Shown: one piece after another, positions 10,925-22,980 of the stretch
Layout of the letters: the number at the start of each line of letters is the position of its first letter
How positions within the stretch are numbered: the stretch's first letter is position 1
NCBI RefSeq assembly: GCF_910594005.1
Contig: NC_057816.1
Location: 42,432,797-42,496,796 of the forward strand
Origin: Cervus elaphus
Lineage: Eukaryota; Chordata; Mammalia; Artiodactyla; Cervidae
DNA: 64,000 nt
Direction: 5' to 3'
Program-made: the position numbers and the translations under genes
The notes under the pieces: model-generated
What the model was told of the DNA's origin: nothing
What the model saw: the letters and a program-made list of their open reading frames with translations, nothing else
Database searches by the model: none

Positions 10925-11924
10925 TCCTCTCTTTTTAGTCGTACGTTTGCAGCATTATTCAAAAGCCCTAACTTATAATGGGCAGTGTTTTCTTGTCACT
11001 ATCACTCCTGTCCTCCCCTGTAACAAACACAACTCCAAGGTTATGTGCCTGTTGGTTTCCCTTGTTGTCACAGTTATTGATTGAGGTAACCTCAGTTAAT
11101 ATAATTAAACTTTATTTTTCTCCTTTGCTGGGAATTGTGGGATGCACACATTCTCTTTGTCCATGTGGACAATGTCACATGAGATTGTAAAGCTGCTAAA
11201 TGTTATTCTTCCACCATGAGAAACAAGCCTGAGAGTGGAACTAAACTATGAAGGGTCCCTAAGAAAGAGAGTCAGAGTCCTGGTCACACCATACAAAGTC
11301 CTGACCACCTTGGACTTCTTAATTACACAAAATAATCAATCCTCTTTAATGCTGAAGTCAGTCTATGTTGAATTATGTGCTATTTGCATAAAAAACAAAA
11401 ACATTAAATGCTACAAGTAGGTGTTACATTGAAACGTGGCTGTTAATTCTTCATTGATCATAAGACTGTGTCTTTGTGCTTGATTTGCTATGTTAAATGT
11501 TTAATTGGAAGAAAGAGAATTTAATTTTACTGAACACTAAAAATTGGCAAATTTTTAGATTAGTGGTGCATATTATCATGTTAGATGAATGTTATTACTG
11601 CTTCCAGATAATCAGCTACTGACAATTATGCTGTATATGTTTCAAACTATTAGAATTAACAAATAGCATTGATAATGAACTTGTGATCTGTACTAAAAGT
11701 ACAACCCACAGAAGATTGTGGACTTAGAAACATGATGGTTTGTAATCGGTCTAGCAGCCCTTCCTGAACCTCCCCTTGTTTTTCCAGTATCACAGCCACA
11801 CCATCCAAATGGCTGCTTCTTCAGTCTGCTATCAGCACTCATTTTCCAGCTTTTTTAATACATTTCAGCAATTGGCAAATTCTTTCCTCTCTATAATTTT
11901 CTCCTTTATCTATAAATTCCTTCA
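10923..11924. other. Unassigned non-coding DNA
   Basis: AT-rich. Three overlapping short plus-strand frames (10875-11420) differ in frame and show no domain. No repeat that I can name. Confidence 0.5.
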
Positions 11925-12912
11925 TTCAACACATTTATTTAGCAGCTCCTAAATGCTATGCAATGAACTTACATACAAACACCCAATATAACAGAAAAGA
12001 TATATTTGAGGCCCTAACAGTGAATACAAATATTAACATCAAGATCACATAATAATTTTTAATTACAAATTGATTGCAAGAAGGAAAAGAAGTACAATGA
12101 AGAAATATGAGAAGCTGACTTGACCCTGTCTCGGGAACAGGAAGACTTCCATAAAGCCAGTGTTTAATCTGAGCTCAAAAGATGAGTGATAATTAACCAA
12201 GTAATGAAATATGCCAGTAATAATTAGCCAAGTAAAGCCATATCCTAGGAAGAAGTATCCCATTTGAAGTCATTATTTGAAGTGCTTAAGATAGGAAGGA
12301 ACAGGACTCATTCACAGAAATGAAGGATGGCTGTGGCAGAGGCAGACAATAGCACAAGATGCCAAACACCACATCCTAGGTCCCTCACAGGCCAGTTTAA
12401 AGATTTTAGTCTTTGTCCTAAAGACAATGAAAAGTCTTGCAAATAAGCAATGACACTGTCAGACTTGCATGTTAGATTTGCATCACTCTACATACTAGTT
12501 AAAATATGAAAAAACATTAGTGATGAGAGTTGAAAGTAGAAGACGCAGTTGCAAATGATGCAGTGAGAGGTCACCAGAGCATGGATGATGGTAGTGGAGA
12601 TGCAGATAGAGAAGCGTGAAGGAATTTGAGAGACAATGAAGAATGGAATCATGGCATTTTCAGACTCATTGGCTAAAAGAAGAGAAACAGAGGATTCTAT
12701 GATTTTCAGATCTCCTGCTTAAACAACTGGAGGGCTATTTGTAGCATTCATCGAGAAAAGGTTCACAGAAAATAATCAGTGTGGGAGAGAAGACTATAAA
12801 TTCTATTTTAAATATGGTGACTTTCTAATATACAAGTGGAGATGTTAGAAATGCTAGTTTGGGATTCCAGAGATTGTGCATTAGAGACATGAATCTGAGA
12901 GTGAGGAGTCTT
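11925..12912 (-). mobile_element. Long L2 LINE 3' region (about 1 kb)
   Basis: Antisense L2 from its 3' end (TTCAACACATTTATTTAGCAG) through 'GAGCTCAAAAGATGAG', 'GGACTCATTCACAGAAATG', 'TTTAAAGATTTTAGTCTTTG' to 'CTAATATACAAGTGGAGATG' near 12830. The order of landmarks follows the L2 consensus, so this is one old copy with indels. Confidence 0.65.
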
Positions 12913-13411
12913 GACTTGAAAGTTATTAAAAAATAAAATACAGATTAACTATGTAAGAGCATGTATGTCTGTTGCCTTATGTTATTGAGAAGTCCACTTA
13001 CAGAGTTAGCTTCATATTATCACTGTAAACTGGAACTCAAATTACTTTATTAACTCCTTTAATTTAGAAGTTGGGAGGGAAGCTGTATTAAATTGGCTTG
13101 AAAGCTATGTGGACGGGGAATAAATGGAAGAACAAGTGACATTATGCTGAGGAACGTCTATTGATGCCACTTAACTTCACCATACTTGATTTGCACTAAT
13201 TAAATTCAGTAAAACAGAAGCCTGACCACAGATCCATATTAAGTAAGGTAATTTTTTACTTCAGAGTTCTTAAACTTGGAACTCACTCCCTCACCTCTGT
13301 ATTTCATGACACTCTCCTTACTCTTTACTTTTTCCTTGACCATTTAATAAGAAATAAACCCCCAAAAGACCTGATAACTGCTACAATTTCAATGGTTAAT
13401 ACTTTACTTAA
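12913..13411. other. Unassigned non-coding DNA
   Basis: No gene or recognised repeat. Confidence 0.45.
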
Positions 13412-13608
13412 ACAGGGCTCCCCTGAATCTGCCTGCAATGCAGGAGACCTGGGTTCGATCCCTGGGTTGAGAAGATCACCTGGAGAAGGCCATGGCAACC
13501 CACCCCAGTATTCTTGCCTGGAGAATCCCAGGGACAGAGGAGCCTGGTGGGCTACAGGACAGTCCACGGTGTCACAAAAAGTCAGACACGACTGAGTGAC
13601 TAACACTT
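13412..13608 (+). mobile_element. Bov-tA SINE (head shortened)
   Basis: Starts at GGCTCCCCTGAATCTGCCTG, lacking part of the usual 'GGTGGCTCAGATGGTAAAG' head. GGTTCGATCCCTGG B box present. Ends CACGACTGAGTGACTAACAC. Confidence 0.9.
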
Positions 13609-14789
13609 TCGCCTACTTACGCAAACCTCGCCTATTACCTTTCTCCTGGCTTCTCTGTGGATATTCTTTCTATGAACAGTCATTTCAGTGACATTCTTAG
13701 CATTAAATAAAAAATTCACACCTTCTTGATCTTTCGTCGTGTTTGCATTTCACTTCTATCATATCACCCTTACCATTTTCCTTCTTGAGCCTTCCTGAAA
13801 ACCACGAGGAAAGAAGTGTATGAGGAAGTGAAGGTGGAATGATGACATGGGTCCCACTCCATCTAGAGGACTTCATGAGATAAAAGTCCCACTCGGCTCT
13901 CAGGAGGTCCTCGAAGAGGCTACTTCTTTACACATAAGGTTTTTTCCTAATCTAGAGTTAGACCAAGAGATCCCTTGAATGAAGAGGCCAATAACACTTA
14001 ACAAAAAGGAAGAGAGTAAGTTGAAATAAATTTGGAAATCAGAAACCCATCATGGTGTCAAATATTATGTGATAAAGGTAGTTGAAAATTACAGATGCGA
14101 TTACAACAGGAATTTTGCAAGATTCTGTAGCTTCTGTAAGATGTCATCATGACTAATTCTGAGTCTCATATTCAGTGTCCTTCATTGCATCTACATCTTA
14201 GACCACCCACTTCAAGATGCTTGAGTGGACTTGCTCTCAGAATCCTTGTCAGCATTTTAGCTTTTCTCTTCTTTCCTAAGATCTTCAAATTTGCAGAGGT
14301 CTCAACATCTTAAAAAGTACAGCTCTTAATTTGTCCCATCCCTGCCAGTTACAACATATTATAACTTTTTATTCACTTTCAAATATCTATTATGGAAACA
14401 CACTACTTTTTAAAGTCATCTTCAACTCTTCCTCGAAAAATTGTTTTGTAAATAAATGTTGACTTTTTTCTTTGCAGTTTTTGTCCATTTTCCCTTGTAC
14501 TTCTCTGGAGTCCTTTCTTCTTGAAACTCCCTTCTTCTCTTTAGTTTTGTGACCCAGAGCTATTTAACCTAGAACTACTTTTCCTGACTCCTCATCTTCC
14601 TTTTCATTTGTCCCCTGTATTTCCTCTCTTGCTCACAGACTAGAGGTTGACTACCTCTCTCTTTGTTAATCATGTCACATGTTCTTTCTCTTGAGAAATA
14701 TTACTGTTCTCATGAAAATTGTGCTATTCACTGAATTATCCAAACTGTAGCCACCAAGTGCTTGTCAAATATTTATCTATGAAAAATCT
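13609..14789. other. Unassigned non-coding DNA
   Basis: No gene, RNA or named repeat visible. The second half is pyrimidine-rich. Confidence 0.45.
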
Positions 14790-14862
14790 AGTGTTCCAAT
14801 TTTGTGGGTGCCAATATTGTGGGTTCCAATATGTGGGTTCTAATATTGTGGGTGCAATTTAA
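14790..14862. repeat. Short minisatellite, four units of about 17-19 bp
   Basis: Four successive copies of a unit like CCAATATTGTGGGT[T/G], with small length differences. Outside any transposon I can recognise. Confidence 0.85.
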
Positions 14863-15295
14863 AATCGATGGTTACTGTATGATTTATATCCAATAAACTG
14901 ATTTGAACCAGGAGTCAGGGCCCAAAATAGATAAGTTATATCCTGATATGTCAGTACATGTCTGCAGGGCTACTGGAAAGTTAGCAGAAGAGGCAGAACC
15001 TGAAAGATGCAAGCAATATCTTACAACTTTCTTGTGAATATAATATAAAAATTAGCAAAAATCTATTTTTGGAGAATAATTATTTTAATAAAAATCCTGA
15101 GCTTACAATTCAAATCAGTAAAAGTAAACATTGATTGTAATCAGGTCTGGTGTTATATACAATCATATGCTACATTAATATACATGACTGTGGACTACCT
15201 ACTATTTAGCTCCATGGAAGCTGCCCCCATAATATCTATTAGTTATTCAAAATCTAAAAACGATTGTGTGTGTACCATCTCTCTTTTGTATGTAG

Positions 15296-15475
15296 GGCTT
15301 CCCTGGTGTGGCTTAGACGGTGAAGAATCTGCCTGCAATGCAGGAGACCTGGGTTTGATCCCTGGGTTGGGAAGATCCTCTGGAGAAGGGAATGGCTGCC
15401 CACTCCAGTATTCCTGTCTGGAGAATTTTATAGACAGAGGAGCCTGACAGGCTACCATCCATGGGGATGCAAAGA
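15296..15475 (+). mobile_element. Bov-tA SINE, 3' truncated
   Basis: GGGCTTCCCTGGTGTGGCTTA head, GGTTTGATCCCTGG B box. Stops after GGGGATGCAAAGAG without the usual GACACGACTGAGC end. Confidence 0.9.
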
Positions 15476-16595
15476 GTTATTTGTCCTTTAAGGACACATT
15501 CTGGTATTAATTACTTCCTAACACTTTATACAATCCTCCCTTCTGTCTCAATAATGAATTGGCTTTTTCATACACCTGCTTGTGATGTTTTGTTTGTATG
15601 CCTATTAATGCACTTATTTCTCATTAGAGTTGGACAGAGGAACAGTCCGATGTTTACTTGTATATACTCAATAATTTGTGATCTTCGTGAGTTCAAGGAG
15701 CCTTTCTTCCCCCATCTTTCCTACTCTTCCTCCTTCCTCCCTTTCTCTCTTTCATTCTTTCTTTGTATTTTCCCCACGTCTGCTTCATTCTAGCTGCTCA
15801 ATAGCTTACCTGTGTTTAAATTGAGCAGTCTTATTCATTCACTGACATGTCAGGCAACCATTTTGTATCAACATTCTCCATGATGTCAATTTCATAACTA
15901 ACTTAATTTCTCAACTCTGAAACAAAAGCAAAATACTTCCCTCCCAACTCATGTAAACATTAGGTTTTTCATAAAGTTTTGAGCCTGTGTTCAAGGTTCT
16001 TTTCCTCCCAGCAGTCTCTGATAGGGAGTCACAGCAGCAGGGCCACCACAGGCGGGTCTCGGGGGTCGTCACACAAGGCGGTGCATTGACATCACACCGT
16101 GGTTTATTAATGGTATTGGCAGTACCCCCATGAGGTATGGGTGTTTGTGAATCCCTGAGGTTTCCTGATTACTTGGCTTGCATTCTGTTCCTTTACCAAG
16201 AATGTCTTCCCACTAAGTTGTCAACAGGAAAAACAGTGCCTAATGGCATGTCATGTAGCTATGCACACAATCATCTTCTATTACCTTAGCATTTTATACT
16301 GTGCCTGTTAATTTTATTTATTTATTTTTCTTCTGCTGGACTAAAACATGTTAATGATTTTCTAGTTATAATGTGGTAAGTCATGCCTGGAATTATCAGA
16401 ATGAGTCTGTCAGTTGACACTGTGCTCAAACTCATTAATACTTGTTCAAAATATCTTTAATAAGCTTTATTATTTGCAAATTCACTTTCTATATGTTAAT
16501 TTATAATTGGTAGTGTAAACAGAAGAGTTTGTTCTTTCAGGCAAGATTCAATAACTATGTTGGATAAATGAAAACTGATTACATAGGACAAAATC
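15476..16595. other. Unassigned non-coding DNA
   Basis: No recognised repeat. The 110-residue plus frame (15461-15793) ends in a Ser/Phe-rich pyrimidine tract and looks spurious. Confidence 0.45.
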
Positions 16596-16747
16596 ATTCA
16601 ACAGCTAAAAATATTTAATGAGACCTCTTACATACAAAGCATAGACTTAAGCACTGGCAAATCAGGGGAGAAAAGAAATAAGAAGGGTGACTTCTCTTAT
16701 GGAGTGCCTTTCAGAGGGACTGGCAGAAAAAAAATTCAGACACACAC

Positions 16748-16781
<34 letters not shown>

Positions 16782-17648
16782 ACTTTAGATAGCAATGTTT
16801 GCTGTAATAAAAGAGTAGAGTGCAATGGATTAAATAATATGGTGGAAGGAATTGTGGTACTTCCGCTAGAGTGATCAGGAAAGAGTTGATGGTATTTGAA
16901 CTCAGACCTGAATAATGAGAAGGAAGCAGTCACACAGAAGTCTGGGAAAAGAATATTGTGGGAAGAGAAAATTCAAGGGCTCGAAATAAGCATTTTTGTT
17001 CCAAGAATAGAACGAAGAGCAATGTAGCTGAAGCATAATGAAAAAGGGAGACTGGGTTAGAGATTCCTTTGAAGATGCAGAGAGGGATCCAATCACATTG
17101 AACTTGGGGGCCATTTTGTTCTAAATGTGATGTGAAACCTTTTGGCTGTTTTAAGCAGAGGAATTACATGACTGATTTATGTTTAAAGATGATTCCAGCT
17201 GTTGTGAGGAGAATGCATTACAGGGAATCAAGAGTGGAATTAAGAGAGCTCAGTTGGGAAGTTAATATAGTAATCCAGGTAAGAGATGATGATGGCTTGT
17301 GACAGAGAGGTAGAAATGTTAGTAATATCAATAACTGCACACACACACACACATATATTTGAAGCTTAAACACAGTGTAACTTGCTGTTGGACTGGACAG
17401 GAGGAGTTATAAATAGGAATGAAGGGTGAGCCCAGAGTTTTTGACTTGAAGAATGCCTGGTAGAAACAGAATTAAAGTGGAGGCAGAGCAAGGTTTAGAG
17501 GCACAGATCAAGTTACCTATATTAATATGCTAAATATAAAATGCCTATTAGACATTCATAATGAGAAAACAGCTCAACAGATGAATCTGGAGCTCAAAGG
17601 GAGAGTTCCAGCCTGGAGAATTTGAGAGTCAGCAATATTTGGCCTTCA
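16596..17648 (-). mobile_element. Long L2 LINE 3' region (about 1 kb) with two microsatellites
   Basis: Antisense L2 in consensus order: 'AAATATTTAATGAGACCTC' start, 'TTTTAAGCAGAGGAATTACA', 'GATGATGATGGCTTGTGACA', 'GAGTTTTTGACTTGAAGAA', 'ATGCCTATTAGACATTCA'. Interrupted by (CA)(TA)n at 16739-16778 and (CA)n at 17336-17354. Confidence 0.7.
16739..16778. repeat. (CA)n(TA)n microsatellite
   Basis: ACACACACAGATA followed by about 14 TA units, within the L2 copy. Confidence 0.95.
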
Positions 17649-17867
17649 GATCCACAGGAAAAATGCAAATATGATGCAGGGAGCACAGGAGAGCTGCACT
17701 CTTCTTTGCACGAAGCCTTCCTCCCTCCCTTCCTTCCTTCCACCGCCCCAGACCCCCACACCCTTCACGATTGCTCAGCTAGAAGTGATCCTCCTCCAGA
17801 CTCCCTTCAGTTCGTCCCTTTCCCATGTCGTGGCACTCTCACCGCACTGACAAGATTTTGCTTTCAG

Positions 17868-17965
17868 TTAATGGCAACGCACCCCAGTATTCTCGCCTGG
17901 AGAATTCCATGGACGGGGGAGCCTGGCCGACTACAGCCCATGGGGTCGCAAAGAGTCGGCCCTGG
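17868..17965 (+). mobile_element. BovA/Bov-tA 3' portion (5' truncated)
   Basis: Begins within AATGGCAACGCACCCCAGTA and keeps GAGAATTCCATGGACGG and GGGGTCGCAAAGAGTCGG. No tRNA-like head. A (CCTT)n pyrimidine tract lies just upstream at 17716-17742. Confidence 0.85.
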
Positions 17966-18474
17966 CTAAGGACTGACACTTCACGGCTGTGTTTTATCTT
18001 TGTCTCCTTTATGAGACCCTCAGTCAGGAGTCCCACATGGACGCTTCTGGTTTTCTGTTCACTTTGCTGGAAATGGTACTTCCTTTCTCCAGCCCTGCTC
18101 CTGCCCGAGCATTTTTATCTAGCCTTCACTTATTCTTTGGGCAGGGCCCTTCCTTCCCCAAACTTTCCCTAACCTCCCAATCTAAATGAGCCTCTGGCAC
18201 AACTCCTGACTCAGAGTTTCCCACAAAAGGAAAGCCAGATCAGATATCCATCACTAAAAAAAATATGCATTTCACACCTGTCTACACATGACGGTGGGAA
18301 ATGAATTATATCAGAACACACTGTGCATCTAAATGTATTCCTGTATAGTTTCACTAAGAAAAATGGGGATTTTTGATTCAATATGTGTATCTGTATGGTG
18401 GTTTATATTTAGAAGAGTCCCTTCACAAACATTATTTAATTAACTTCTTAAACTTCTCATACCAGTTAACTGTT

Positions 18475-20423
18475 CAGTTCAGTCACTCAGTCATGTCCGA
18501 CTCTTTGTGACCCCATGGACTGCTGCACGCCAAGCCTCCCTGTCCATCACCAATTCCTGGAGCTTGCTCAAGCTCATGTCCATCGAGTCAGTGATGCCAT
18601 CCAACCATCTCATCCTCTGTCCATCCCCTTCTCCTCCCAACTTCGATCTTTCCCAGCATCAGGGTCTTTTCCAGTGAGTCAGTTCTCTGCATCAGGTAGT
18701 GAAACTATTGGAGTTTCAGCTTCAGCATCAGTCCTTCCAATGAATATTCAGGACTGATTTCCTTTAGGATGGACTGGTTGGATCTCCTTGTAGTCCTAGG
18801 GACTTTCAAGAGTCTTTTCCAACACCACAGTTCAAAAGCATCAATTCTTTCACATTCAGCTTTTTTTGTACTCCAACTCTCATATCCATACATGACTACT
18901 GGAAAACCATAGCTTTGATTAGATGGACCTTTGTCGGCAAAGTAATGCCTCTGCTTTTTAATATGTGGTCTAGGTTGGTCATAGCTTTTCGTCCAAGGAG
19001 CAAGCGTCTTTTAATTTCACAGTTGCATTCACCATCTGCAGTGATTTTGGAGCTCCCCAAAATAAAGTCTATTACTGTTTTCATTGTTTCCCCATTTTAT
19101 TTGCCATGAAGTGATGGGACCAGATGCCATGATCTTAGTTTTCTGAATGTTGAGTTTTAAGCCAACTCTTTCACTCTCCTCTTTCACTTTCATCAAGAGG
19201 CTCTTTAGTTCCTCTTCACTTTCTGCCATAAGGGTGGTGTCATCTGTGTATCTGAGGTTATTGATATTTCTCCCGGCAATCTTGGTTCCAGCTTGAGCTT
19301 CATCCAGCCCGGCATTTCACGTGACATACTCTGCATATAAGTTAAATAAGTAGAGTGACAATATACAGCCTTGACGTACTCCTTTCCCGATTTGGAACCA
19401 GTCTGTTGTTCCATGTCTGGTTCTAACTGTTGCTTCTTGACCTGCATACAGATTTCTCAGACAGCAGGTAAGATGGTGTGGTAGTCCCATCTCTTGAAGA
19501 ATTTTCCACAGTTTGGTGATTTACACAGTCAAAGGTTTTGGCATAGTCAATAAAGCAGAAGTAGATGTTTTTCTGGAACTCTTTTGCTTTTTCTATGATC
19601 CATTGGATGCTGGCAATTGGATCTCTGGTTCCTCTGACTTTTCTAAATCCAGCTTGAATATCCGGAAGTTCATAGTTCACGTACTGTTGAAGCCTGATTT
19701 GGAGAATTTAGAGCATTACATTGTTAGCGTGTGAGATGAGTGAAACTGTGTGATAATTTAAACATTCTTTGGCATTGCCCTTATTTGGGACTGGGATGAA
19801 AACTGACCTTTTCCAGTTCTGTGGCCACTGCTGAGTTTTCCAAATTTGCTGGCATATTGAGTTCAGCACTTTCACAGCATCATCATTTAGGATTTGAAAT
19901 AGCTCAACTGGCATTCCATCGCCTCCACTAGCCTTGTTCATAGTGATGCTTCCTAAGGCCCACTTGAGTTTGCATTCCAGGATGTCTGGCTCTAGGGGAG
20001 TGATCACACCATCGTGGTCATCTGGGTCATAAAGATCTTTTTTGTATAGTTCTTCTGTGTATTGTTGCCACCTCTTCTTAATATCTTCTGCTTCTGTTAA
20101 GTCCATACCATTTCTGTCCTTTATTGTGCCCATCTTTGCATGAAATGTTCCCTTGGCATCTATAATTTTCCTGAAGAGATCTCTAGTCTTTCCCATTCTA
20201 TTGTTTTCTTCTATTTCTTTGCATTGATCACTGAGGAAGGCTTTCTTATCTCTCCTTGTTACTCTTTGGAATGCTGCATTCAAATGGGTATATCTTTTCT
20301 TTTCTCCTTTGCCTTTAGCTTCTCTTCTTTTCTCAGCAATTTGTAAGGCCTCCTCAGGCAATCATTTTGCCTTTTTGCATTTCTTTTTCTTGGGGATCGT
20401 TTTGATCACTGCTTTCTATACAA
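18475..20423 (-). mobile_element. BovB (RTE) LINE, 5' truncated, 1.95 kb
   Basis: The antisense copy's 3' terminus is at the left (TTCAGTCACTCAGTCATGTC) and its 5' break at the right (GATCGTTTTGATCACTGC, near the start of the RT region). It includes most of the reverse transcriptase domain but not the endonuclease. Flanked by TTAACTGTT at 18466-18474 and 20424-20432 (9/9), a plausible TSD. BovB is the RTE-clade LINE known for horizontal transfer between squamates and ruminants. Confidence 0.95.
19708..20361 (-). pseudogene. BovB reverse transcriptase remnant, N-terminal part (217 aa open)
   Basis: The longest open stretch in this copy. It carries the RTE pre-RT and early RT blocks: KKRWQQYTEELYKKDL, LEPDILECKLKWALGS, KASGGDGMPVELF, then WPQNWKRSVFIPVPNKG, where canonical BovB has 'KKGN'. 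The frame breaks soon after ISHANNVML, and the catalytic region further on lies in other frames, where the YADD motif position reads Y-T-D-D. No endonuclease domain, so it cannot be active. Confidence 0.9.
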
Positions 20424-20449
20424 TTAACTGTTAGTATGGTTATACTATG

Positions 20450-20659
20450 GGGCTTCCCTGGTGGCTCAGAGGTAAGGAATCCACCTGCAATGACACAGGT
20501 TCGATCCCTGAGTCTGAAAGATTTCCTGAAGAAGGAAACAGCAACCCTCTCCGGTATTCTTGCCTGAGAAATCCCATGGACAGAGTAGCCTGCTGGGCTG
20601 CAGTCCAGGGGGTTGCAAAACAGTTGGATATGACTCAGCAACTAAAACAACGACAACGA
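20450..20659 (+). mobile_element. Bov-tA SINE with 10-bp TSD
   Basis: GGCTTCCCTGGTGGCTCAGA head, GGTTCGATCCCTGA B box, ends ATGACTCAGCAACTAAAACA plus (ACA/ACG) tail. TTATACTATG (20440-20449) and TTACACTATG (20660-20669) flank it. It lies 17 bp from the BovB TSD. Confidence 0.93.
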
Positions 20660-20919
20660 TTACACTATGTGTGAGAAAAGTAAACGTTAGTAGACTTTAA
20701 AATTTTATCTAACTTATAAGATAGTAGCAGTACTGAGAGCCAGATCCAGAACTCTTCTACGATTGCAATTTTCCTTCCACCCTAACAACTTGTTCAGAAG
20801 TCTCAAATTTTCACTTTAGCCTTGATTTAATTTTTAATCCTCCTTCCTTTCACCACGTATATTTACATTCACACCTTCACAGGTGTTTGCATATACATAC
20901 TCAAGACAACACCTACCTA

Positions 20920-21012
20920 TTCCAGTATTCTGGCCTGGAGAATTCCAGGGACTGTATAGTCCAGGGGGTCGCAAAGAGTCAAACACAACCGAGCAACTTT
21001 CACTTTCACTCA
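20920..21012 (+). mobile_element. BovA/Bov-tA 3' fragment
   Basis: TTCCAGTATTCTGGCCTGGA through GGGGTCGCAAAGAGTC to GAGCAACTTTCACTTTCAC. Head missing. Confidence 0.85.
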
Positions 21013-21163
21013 TTACATTAAGTGGTCAAACAGGCTAGACCATTTAGAAAAGTCGTAGATGAGAAGTGAGAAGGGCAGTATGACCTATAAAGTAAAGCTC
21101 TGTAAAGATCTACCTGAGGTACTGCACTCGAATATAAAAAGACTTAAATTCTGGGAATAAGAT

Positions 21164-21374
21164 TGTACAAGCTAAGTCACTGCAGTTGTGTCCACCTCTT
21201 TGCAACCCCAGGACCTGTAGCCCTCCAGGTTCCTCTGTCCATGGGATTCTCCAGGCAAGAATACTGGAGTGGGTTGCCATGCCCTCCTCCAGGGGATCTT
21301 CCCAACCTAGGAACTGAACTCGGATCTTTTGTCTCCTGCTTTGGGAGGCACGTTCTTTACCACTAATGCCACAT
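21164..21374 (-). mobile_element. Bov-tA SINE with 11-bp TSD
   Basis: Antisense copy with CTCTGTCCATGGGATTCTCC and CCAGGGGATCTTCCCAACC. Flanked by GGGAATAAGAT (21153-21163) and GGGATTAAGAT (21375-21385), 10/11. Confidence 0.93.
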
Positions 21375-21385
21375 GGGATTAAGAT

Positions 21386-22248
21386 CACTGGGTATTTAAA
21401 TAAATGTCCTAAAGGTACTACATAGTGGGCAAAATAAAGTTTACATCTTAACACCTCATTGTTACATAATCTCTTTCAAGTTTCTTTAATTGCATTTAAT
21501 TTTAAATCATTGTATTCCCAGTAGGTATAATTAAGGTACAGGTAGACAACAAACAAGTTATTTTCTGATGCTCAGGTTATAGGAGACCTAGAAAAGAACT
21601 CAGAATTATATTCTCCACATTTAGTACAAATCTTAAGAGCATTCTTAAAATATTGACCAAGAATGGGATGTCTTATATTTTAACAAATTTTGTTTTATTT
21701 CAAATTAAATATTGCCTAGTGAAAGTCAGTTTTTAAGGCACATAGAAATACCCAGATAGAAAACTTTTCAGTTATCGTGAGACTATTTTTTGTTTACTGG
21801 ATAAATTCTAAAGGGAAAAATTTTACCCAGATATTTTATTCACTAGTCCCAAAGTCATCAAAAAGGGACACAATCTCTATAATTTATCTGTTACCAAGTA
21901 AGAGAATTATATTAATTATAACAAATATTCATAGATGCCTAGTAGAAAAAGGATTGACTTTGAATTAGACAGAGCTGAGGTTGATTTGATCTGCCCCCTC
22001 AACTTATTAGAAGACTAGCTTTTGAGTAGTTAATTTCCATGTAACTCACTTTCATAATTTGCAAAATGAGACAAAAGCACCACTTCTACACAGTATTGCT
22101 ATAATTAATGTTAACATACAAAACGAACCATACAAAACAAGACACTATAGGAAAGGCTCATTGTGTAGATAAGATTAACATTCACAATATAATGCTCACA
22201 ATATCTAGTATTTTACCTGGCCCCTAATAAGCCCTTGATAAATATTTG
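21386..22248. other. Unassigned non-coding DNA with a small L2 tail
   Basis: No gene. The last about 50 bp (22198-22248, GATAAATATTTGTTGAAG) resemble an L2/MIR 3' tail directly abutting BovB. Confidence 0.4.
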
Positions 22249-22980
22249 TTGAAGAAGGCAAACTGGTTGTCTAAGGAAGACTTAAAAATGGCTAAGAAAA
22301 TAAGAGAAGCAAAAGGCAAGGTAGAAAGGGAAAGATAATACCCAAATGCATGCAGAGTTTCAGAGAAGAGCAAGAAGACATAAGAAAGCCTTAAGTGAAA
22401 AATGGAAATAGAGGAAAACAATAGAATGGGGAAGACTAGCGATCTCTTCAAGAAAATTAGAGCTATCAAGAGAACACTTCATGCAAAGATGGGCATGATA
22501 CAGGAGGCATGATAAAGGACAGAAACTGTAAGGACCTAACAAATGTAGAAGAGATTAAGAAGAGGTGGCAAGAATTCACAAAAGAACTATACAAAAAAGA
22601 GCTCAGTGAGAGGGATAACCACGATGGTGTGGTCACTCACCTAGAGCCAGACATCCTGGAGTGTGAAGTCAAGTGGGCCTTAGGAAACATTACTGCACAC
22701 AAAGCTAGTGGAGGTGATGGAATTCCAGCTGAGCTATTTTAATCCTAAAACATGATGCTGTTAAAGTGCTTCATTCAATATGCCAGCAAATTTGCAAAAC
22801 TCAGCAGTGGCCACAGGATTGGGAAAGGTCAATTTTCATTCCAATCCCAAAGAAGGGCAATGCCAAAGAATGTTCAAACTATCAGACAGTTGTGCTCATT
22901 TAGCATGCGAGGAAGGTCATGTTCAAAATCCTTCAAGCTAGGCTTCAGCAGTATTAGAACCAAAAACTTCCAGATGTACA
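22249..22980 (+). mobile_element. BovB LINE, sense 5' part of an interrupted copy
   Basis: Pre-RT and early RT coding sequence in sense orientation (VEEIKKRWQEFTKELYKKEL, ASGGDGIPAELF), with multiple frameshifts. It stops abruptly at 'ACTTCCAGATGTACA' where the opposite-strand BovB begins. The same element resumes at about 24129. Confidence 0.9.

Noticed and set aside
20490..20510. tRNA-like B box (GGTTCGATCC) suggesting tRNA genes, here and in about 20 other places
   Set aside because: Each sits in a Bov-tA or CHR SINE; no cloverleaf with acceptor stem pairing remains.
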